This document shows positions 12,851 to 16,716 of a DNA stretch of 16,716 nucleotides, in pieces (positions within the stretch are counted from its first letter, which is position 1; every line of letters starts with the position of its first letter). Below the pieces are notes generated by a model. It was not told the origin of the DNA, searched no databases, and saw only the letters and a program-made list of their open reading frames with translations. Source of the DNA: Candidatus Roizmanbacteria bacterium RIFCSPHIGHO2_02_FULL_43_11 (GTDB lineage: Bacteria; Patescibacteriota; Microgenomatia; UBA1406; HO2-37-13b); NCBI GenBank assembly GCA_001789515.1, contig MFZT01000034.1:12484-29199 (forward strand), in the 5' to 3' direction. Both the position numbers and the translations under genes were made by a program.

Positions 12851-14026
12851 ATGACACTCTCTGAATTTTCCTATTACTTTCGCAAAATCGGGCCTTTTGC
12901 CCTTGCTGGTCTTATCTTGTTCATTATTTTTTACGTTCTTATTTCAGGTATCATCACTGCCATCGTGAATCGACCAAGAGACATTCCATACGAACCGCCA
13001 CTTGGTATTCTTGACCCTATCCCGTTTTCATACACTGTTGATTATCCTTCATCCTTCACGCTCACGATGGAAAACATTGAAGGCCGCCCGACAACGGCAA
13101 CAAGCGCAGCAAATGTTTACTTTATCCCACAAGCTCGTACACGTTTTGGGTATCAGCAAACGACAACTTACATGGCCCGGGCAGTTGGGTTTGATACAGA
13201 AACCCAGCAATATACTATCAATGGACTTGAGGCTCAGTATGATGACGGTATTCGCAAACTAAAAATTGATATCACAAATTTTAATTTTACGTTTGAAACA
13301 GATCTGCAACAGATTGATGAGATTTTTTCTACGGCAACAATTCCTCAAGAAAATACGATTCGCGAGCAGGCTCGTGCATTTATGCGACAGATGAATAAGT
13401 ATGATGAAAACTTTGCGCAAGGAAAAGATAACGTTATTTATCTTCGATATGACATTGCAACGCAGGACTTTATTGTGGTTCAAAATCCACAAGAAGCAAA
13501 TGTTGTCGAGGTTGATTTTTTTCAGCCTGATGTGAACGGCTATCCAGTGATGTCACCAAAGTATTTTAATAGCCAAAATTATGTAACGTTTGTTTTTAGA
13601 CCAGATGGCAATTTGGTTATTAAGGCACAAGTCACATCATTTCCCAAGGATTATTCAACAGGTGGCGCCTACCCGCTGAAAACGGGAGATCGGGCTTTTG
13701 AAGAGCTTTTGAATAGAAAAGGCATTATTGTATCGCCGGCGAAAGGGTCATCACACATTGTCATTCGTGATATGTTTGTTGGTTACTATGATCCAGAGGT
13801 TTATTTCCCATACCTGATGCCTGTTTATGTATTTTTGGGTGACAACGGATTTGCTGCCTATGTGTCTGCAGTAGATCCGACGTATATAAAAACAGCAACA
13901 GAGTCTGCCCCGATAACTCCCACGAAAGGGCCCCGAGAAGCCTTAATTATAATGTGGCATAGTTTACATTTTGCCCAATCCACTCTACAAGAGCTTGTGT
14001 ATCTGCAAAGCGATCCTCACTTTTGA
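12851..14026 (+). CDS. Unknown N-terminally anchored membrane protein
   Basis: A 391-residue protein of unknown function. ATG 12851 is chosen from the promoter position; the longer frame starts in the GC hairpin. A single membrane helix spans about residues 15-40 (FALAGLILFIIFYVLISGII), leaving a long, probably extracytoplasmic domain with many aromatic and beta-prone segments (VDYPSSFTLTMENIEG, YVTFVFRPDGNLVIKAQVT). No catalytic motif is seen. Its 3' end overlaps the convergent carboxypeptidase gene by 80 bp. A cell-envelope role fits both this topology and the neighbour, but is inferred. Confidence 0.75.
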   Translation: MTLSEFSYYFRKIGPFALAGLILFIIFYVLISGIITAIVNRPRDIPYEPPLGILDPIPFSYTVDYPSSFTLTMENIEGRPTTATSAANVYFIPQARTRFGYQQTTTYMARAVGFDTETQQYTINGLEAQYDDGIRKLKIDITNFNFTFETDLQQIDEIFSTATIPQENTIREQARAFMRQMNKYDENFAQGKDNVIYLRYDIATQDFIVVQNPQEANVVEVDFFQPDVNGYPVMSPKYFNSQNYVTFVFRPDGNLVIKAQVTSFPKDYSTGGAYPLKTGDRAFEELLNRKGIIVSPAKGSSHIVIRDMFVGYYDPEVYFPYLMPVYVFLGDNGFAAYVSAVDPTYIKTATESAPITPTKGPREALIIMWHSLHFAQSTLQELVYLQSDPHF

Positions 14027-14912
14027 GCAAAACTATGAGAAATTCATGCCCATTTTTTTTATACAAAGTGATAAGATTTTCACCGGCAAGATCGGTTTTG
14101 CCCGTCTTCAGGCCCCCAATGCCCGGGATTTTCCCAAGGAGTTGATTTACATTCATTAAATAATGGAAGTGCGTGTAGTCAACATCAGAGACCGTGATAC
14201 TTTTTATCGATACAATTCTCGCAAGTTCATGATTTTTCAATAATTCACGGGCAGCAAGAGAAAGATCAAAAGCAGACGAGTAGAGAGCGGCGGAATCCAA
14301 ACCAGCCGGATTATCAAAATGTGAATTGCGCATTTTAAGTGCTGCAGCTTTTGCATTCATTGCCTTAATAAATGCGTTGTCCCCACCAGGATAACTGTCT
14401 GCGATCATATACGCAGCATCATTTCCCGAGTGTACAAGCAGGCCGTACAATACGTTTTCAAAAGTCATTTTTTCACCCAGAACCAGATCCATAAGTTGTC
14501 CATCATTAACAACCCGTTTCGTAACAAGAACATCATCAAATGTGAACTTATCCATAGCAGTAAGTGCGGTTATAACCTTGGTTGTTGAAGCCGGGAAGAG
14601 ACGCATATGTTGATTTTTTTCATACAGAGGAGTCGCTGTTTTTAAGTCAATCAAATACACAGAAATTGCTGTCAGTGAAGGCGTTGCGATTTGAGGCTTT
14701 ACATAGGGCACATAAAGCACTTGATACTCCTTGGTCCGCCTTTCCCCAGACAGAAACATGTCTCGCTGGTATGAAAAAAGACTTGTGTAGAAACTGTAGC
14801 CCGGATAAAACAGAAGAATTAAGGCAAAAAAAGTGATGGCAAGGCTTGCGCGGACGTAGAATGCTTTAGGCACTTGGGAAGTAGAAACCTGCTCTGGTTT
14901 TTTTTTGGGCAT
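13947..14912 (-). CDS. D-alanyl-D-alanine carboxypeptidase (peptidase S11)
   Basis: A 321-residue low-molecular-weight penicillin-binding protein. All three active-site motifs are present: PASTTK (Ser109-x-x-Lys112), HSGN (Ser162-Gly-Asn164) and LKTGKT (Lys269-Thr-Gly271). A membrane helix at about 21-40 after a basic N-terminus acts as anchor or uncleaved signal. It removes the terminal D-Ala from peptidoglycan pentapeptides and so limits cross-linking. There is no C-terminal amphipathic anchor of the PBP5 type, so the N-terminal helix probably holds it. The ATG follows a TACAAT (14919-14924) by 6 nt. Its 3' end overlaps the preceding convergent gene by 80 bp. Confidence 0.93.
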   Translation of the reverse strand: MPKKKPEQVSTSQVPKAFYVRASLAITFFALILLFYPGYSFYTSLFSYQRDMFLSGERRTKEYQVLYVPYVKPQIATPSLTAISVYLIDLKTATPLYEKNQHMRLFPASTTKVITALTAMDKFTFDDVLVTKRVVNDGQLMDLVLGEKMTFENVLYGLLVHSGNDAAYMIADSYPGGDNAFIKAMNAKAAALKMRNSHFDNPAGLDSAALYSSAFDLSLAARELLKNHELARIVSIKSITVSDVDYTHFHYLMNVNQLLGKIPGIGGLKTGKTDLAGENLITLYKKNGHEFLIVLLKSEDRFADTQALVEWIGQNVNYATL

Positions 14913-14918
14913 AGGACT

Positions 14919-14924
14919 ATTGTA
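14919..14924 (-). promoter_or_regulatory. -10 box of the carboxypeptidase gene
   Basis: Minus-strand TACAAT ends 6 nt before the ATG at 14912. The -35 region is poor. It sits between this gene and the aspS stop, so readthrough from aspS is also possible. Confidence 0.45.
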
Positions 14925-14943
14925 ACAAGAAAAGACCCCGAAG

Positions 14944-16278
14944 CTATTTCAATGAAGGCAAATGAACATCAATGCGTTCCATATCTCTTGGAAAGAGGGA
15001 AGCTTCCCGCACATTTTGTAGGCCAAGCAGGCCCATTACAATTCTCTCAGATCCGAATGAAAACCCTCCTTCTGGTGGCATACCATACCGAAAAGCCTGC
15101 AAATATAACTCAATTTTCTCCATATTCATCCCGCGATCTTGTGCCTTTTTCATCAAAGTTTCATAATCATGTATGCGCTGACCACCTGTCAGCCATTCAA
15201 GTCCAAACCCAAGTAAATCAAAACTTAATGTGTATCCTGGGTCTTCAGAATCTTCAAAAGTATAAAAGGGCCTTTTTGCAACTGGGTAATGCGTGACGAA
15301 CACCATGTTGATCCCATGTTCTTCCTGCGCCCATCGGCACAGTTCTCGCTCATCTTCTGGCTCTAAATCTGGCTCTGCCCGATTATCCCGACCCGTTCGT
15401 TTAAAAATGATTTCTTGGCCTTCACGAAGCTTTAATCGTGGAATTGGCAGCGACGTATCAGGCATATCAACTGTATAGAGTCCCAGCGCAAGAATGTTTT
15501 CTTTTTTAACTGCATCACATAGATATTTGATCACATATTCAGCCATATCCATAAGTTCTGTCCATGAATCAATAAAGCCTAATTCTGCATCCAGCGTAGT
15601 TGCTTCGGTGAGATGACGCGTTGTTACAGAAGGCTCTGCGCGGAGTGTTTTATTCACAGTAAAGACACGTTCGAAAATTGTGATCATGATTTGTTTGTAA
15701 AATTGGGGACTTTGAGAAAGAAATGCTTTATGCCCAAAATATTTCACCTCAAAAACCTCAGCTCCTCCCTCAGCAACTTCTGGAATAATCACAGGCGCCT
15801 GAAACTCGGTGAAGTGCTTTGCCTTACATGCACGACGAAACGCATCAATGATTGTTTCCTGTACTTTAAAAATTTCGCGAATCTTTGGATGACGAAGAGT
15901 AAGCGAGCGGTTGTCGAGCAAAACAGGTAACGTCAGATCAAGCGACTCCTTGCTGATATCAAAAGGCAATGGAGCAGCATGAGAAATAATGTTAATATCG
16001 GAAGCCTCAAGCTCAATACTCCCTAAAGAAGATTTATCATTCACCATGTTATCGGGCCTCTTCTTGATCAAGCCTGTTACAGCAATAACATCTTCAACAG
16101 AAACACCCGCCATTTTTTTGCCAATATCCTCTGTCCCAACAGTTTGAATAATTCCAGTCGAATCACGAAGATCAATAAAGATAACTTTTTTGTGATCACG
16201 AATGGTATCTGCCCAGCCGTAGAGCGTCACAGTTTCGCCAATTTTGCTCAACGTGTCCTGAATAAAAAGCGACTTCAT
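14944..16278 (-). CDS. aspS: Aspartyl-tRNA synthetase, archaeal-type
   Basis: A 444-residue class II synthetase. An N-terminal OB fold (VTLYGWADTIRDHKKVIFID) binds the anticodon. The catalytic core has motif 2 around LRAEPSVTTRHLTEAT and motif 3 GGFSFGSERIVMGLLGLQNV ending in FPRD; WLTGGQRIHDY is typical of AspRS. The length and lack of the bacterial insertion domain point to the archaeal-like, often non-discriminating form that also charges tRNA-Asn for GatCAB; AsnRS is the alternative. ATG 16278 is chosen because a -10 box ends 7 nt upstream; the longer frame begins at 16314, inside the -35. Confidence 0.9.
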   Translation of the reverse strand: MKSLFIQDTLSKIGETVTLYGWADTIRDHKKVIFIDLRDSTGIIQTVGTEDIGKKMAGVSVEDVIAVTGLIKKRPDNMVNDKSSLGSIELEASDINIISHAAPLPFDISKESLDLTLPVLLDNRSLTLRHPKIREIFKVQETIIDAFRRACKAKHFTEFQAPVIIPEVAEGGAEVFEVKYFGHKAFLSQSPQFYKQIMITIFERVFTVNKTLRAEPSVTTRHLTEATTLDAELGFIDSWTELMDMAEYVIKYLCDAVKKENILALGLYTVDMPDTSLPIPRLKLREGQEIIFKRTGRDNRAEPDLEPEDERELCRWAQEEHGINMVFVTHYPVAKRPFYTFEDSEDPGYTLSFDLLGFGLEWLTGGQRIHDYETLMKKAQDRGMNMEKIELYLQAFRYGMPPEGGFSFGSERIVMGLLGLQNVREASLFPRDMERIDVHLPSLK

Positions 16279-16285
16279 ACGGGGT

Positions 16286-16314
16286 ATTATAGCTTGAGGA
16301 GCATGCGAGAGCAA
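16286..16314 (-). promoter_or_regulatory. Promoter of aspS
   Basis: Minus-strand TTGCTC (16309-16314), 17-nt spacer, consensus TATAAT (16286-16291), then 7 nt to the ATG. This again gives a leaderless transcript. Confidence 0.7.
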
Positions 16315-16315
16315 G

Positions 16316-16355
16316 CTAGTTACAATTAGTTGTAACTAGTTATAACTAGTTGTAA
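16316..16355. repeat. Four 10-bp tandem repeats forming a hairpin
   Basis: Four units of about CTAGTTGTAA run in tandem. The first unit pairs perfectly with 16330-16339 (CTAGTTACAA with TTGTAACTAG over a TTAG loop). The repeats cover the recJ stop codon and encode its last residues. They lie next to the aspS -35, so they could end recJ transcription or bind a regulator. Confidence 0.7.
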
Positions 16356-16716
16356 CTAAATGCCGGACAATTGCCTGCACGCTTTCTTTGCCTCTCCATT
16401 CCTTCATTTCCAGCTCGAGAGCACATTGGAGTGCCGAGCCTTTCTTTGGAGCTTGAGAGAAGGGTGTATTAAAGAGCAACGCTTCCAAAAAAACGCCGCT
16501 GTTATTTAGTACTAGTTTCGTATGCCCTGCTTTTTTTCCAAGTGGCATCACATCGTGCACCTGCGCTTCTGTTAAAAAAACAGGCTGCGCGTTGGCCATA
16601 CCAAACGGTTTCATGACATTCATCATGGTTGCAAGGTTTATGTTGAGACTTTTAAACGGGACTTGTGCATCAATGAGCACTTGGGGCACGAGCATTGCAT
16701 CAGTAATTTCTGACCT
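16336..16716 (-). CDS. recJ: RecJ single-stranded-DNA exonuclease, 3' end only
   Basis: The frame enters from the right edge and ends at TAG 16336, so about 126 C-terminal residues are visible. LMNVMKPFGMANAQPVFL-type sequence (MKPFGMANAQPVFL) matches the RecJ C-terminal OB region, where LEPFGMGNPEPVF is usual; the catalytic DHH motifs lie outside the window. RecJ degrades 5' single-stranded ends in recombination and mismatch repair. The last residues (VTTSYN) are encoded by the tandem repeat. Upstream and same-strand as aspS, 57 bp apart. Confidence 0.82.
   Translation of the reverse strand, partial: RSEITDAMLVPQVLIDAQVPFKSLNINLATMMNVMKPFGMANAQPVFLTEAQVHDVMPLGKKAGHTKLVLNNSGVFLEALLFNTPFSQAPKKGSALQCALELEMKEWRGKESVQAIVRHLVTTSYN

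Overview
The window looks like a chromosome segment of a small-genome bacterium, most likely a member of the Candidate Phyla Radiation (Patescibacteria). The clues are an archaeal-type aspartyl-tRNA synthetase, many short unrecognised genes, a moderately AT-rich composition, leaderless-looking promoters (a -10 box 6-12 nt before the ATG), and a diversity-generating retroelement (DGR) of the kind common in that group. TGA is used as a stop codon. The lineage is inferred, since no ribosomal RNA is present.

The left part (1 to about 9290) is accessory DNA. A LexA/S24-type repressor (cut by the window edge) diverges from a phage packaging cassette made of a ParB-domain/DNA methyltransferase, a small terminase and a large terminase. 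The leader in front of the cassette contains a possible antiterminator/terminator pair. There is no portal or capsid gene. Next come a small XRE regulator, a membrane-anchored unknown protein, a 38-residue basic protein and a large serine recombinase.

The centre (6440-9158) is a complete DGR: reverse transcriptase (minus), Avd-like helper (plus), template repeat (minus) and a target gene (minus) with a 117-bp variable repeat at its 3' end. Template and variable repeats differ at 14 positions, all of them template-strand adenines, and at none of the 86 non-adenine positions. Reverse transcriptase and Avd diverge from a region holding a (CA)12 tract. As written, the only upstream ATG with a promoter is out of frame with the Avd body. 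Adding one CA unit or losing two would restore the frame, which suggests phase-variable control of the diversifier.

A tRNA-Gln gene at 9288-9361 marks the boundary, with its 3' end facing the island and a tRNA-like relic beside it. To its right lie housekeeping genes: era plus a linked unknown gene, gltX, a short higher-GC cassette, an unknown membrane protein, a D-Ala-D-Ala carboxypeptidase, aspS and the 3' end of recJ.
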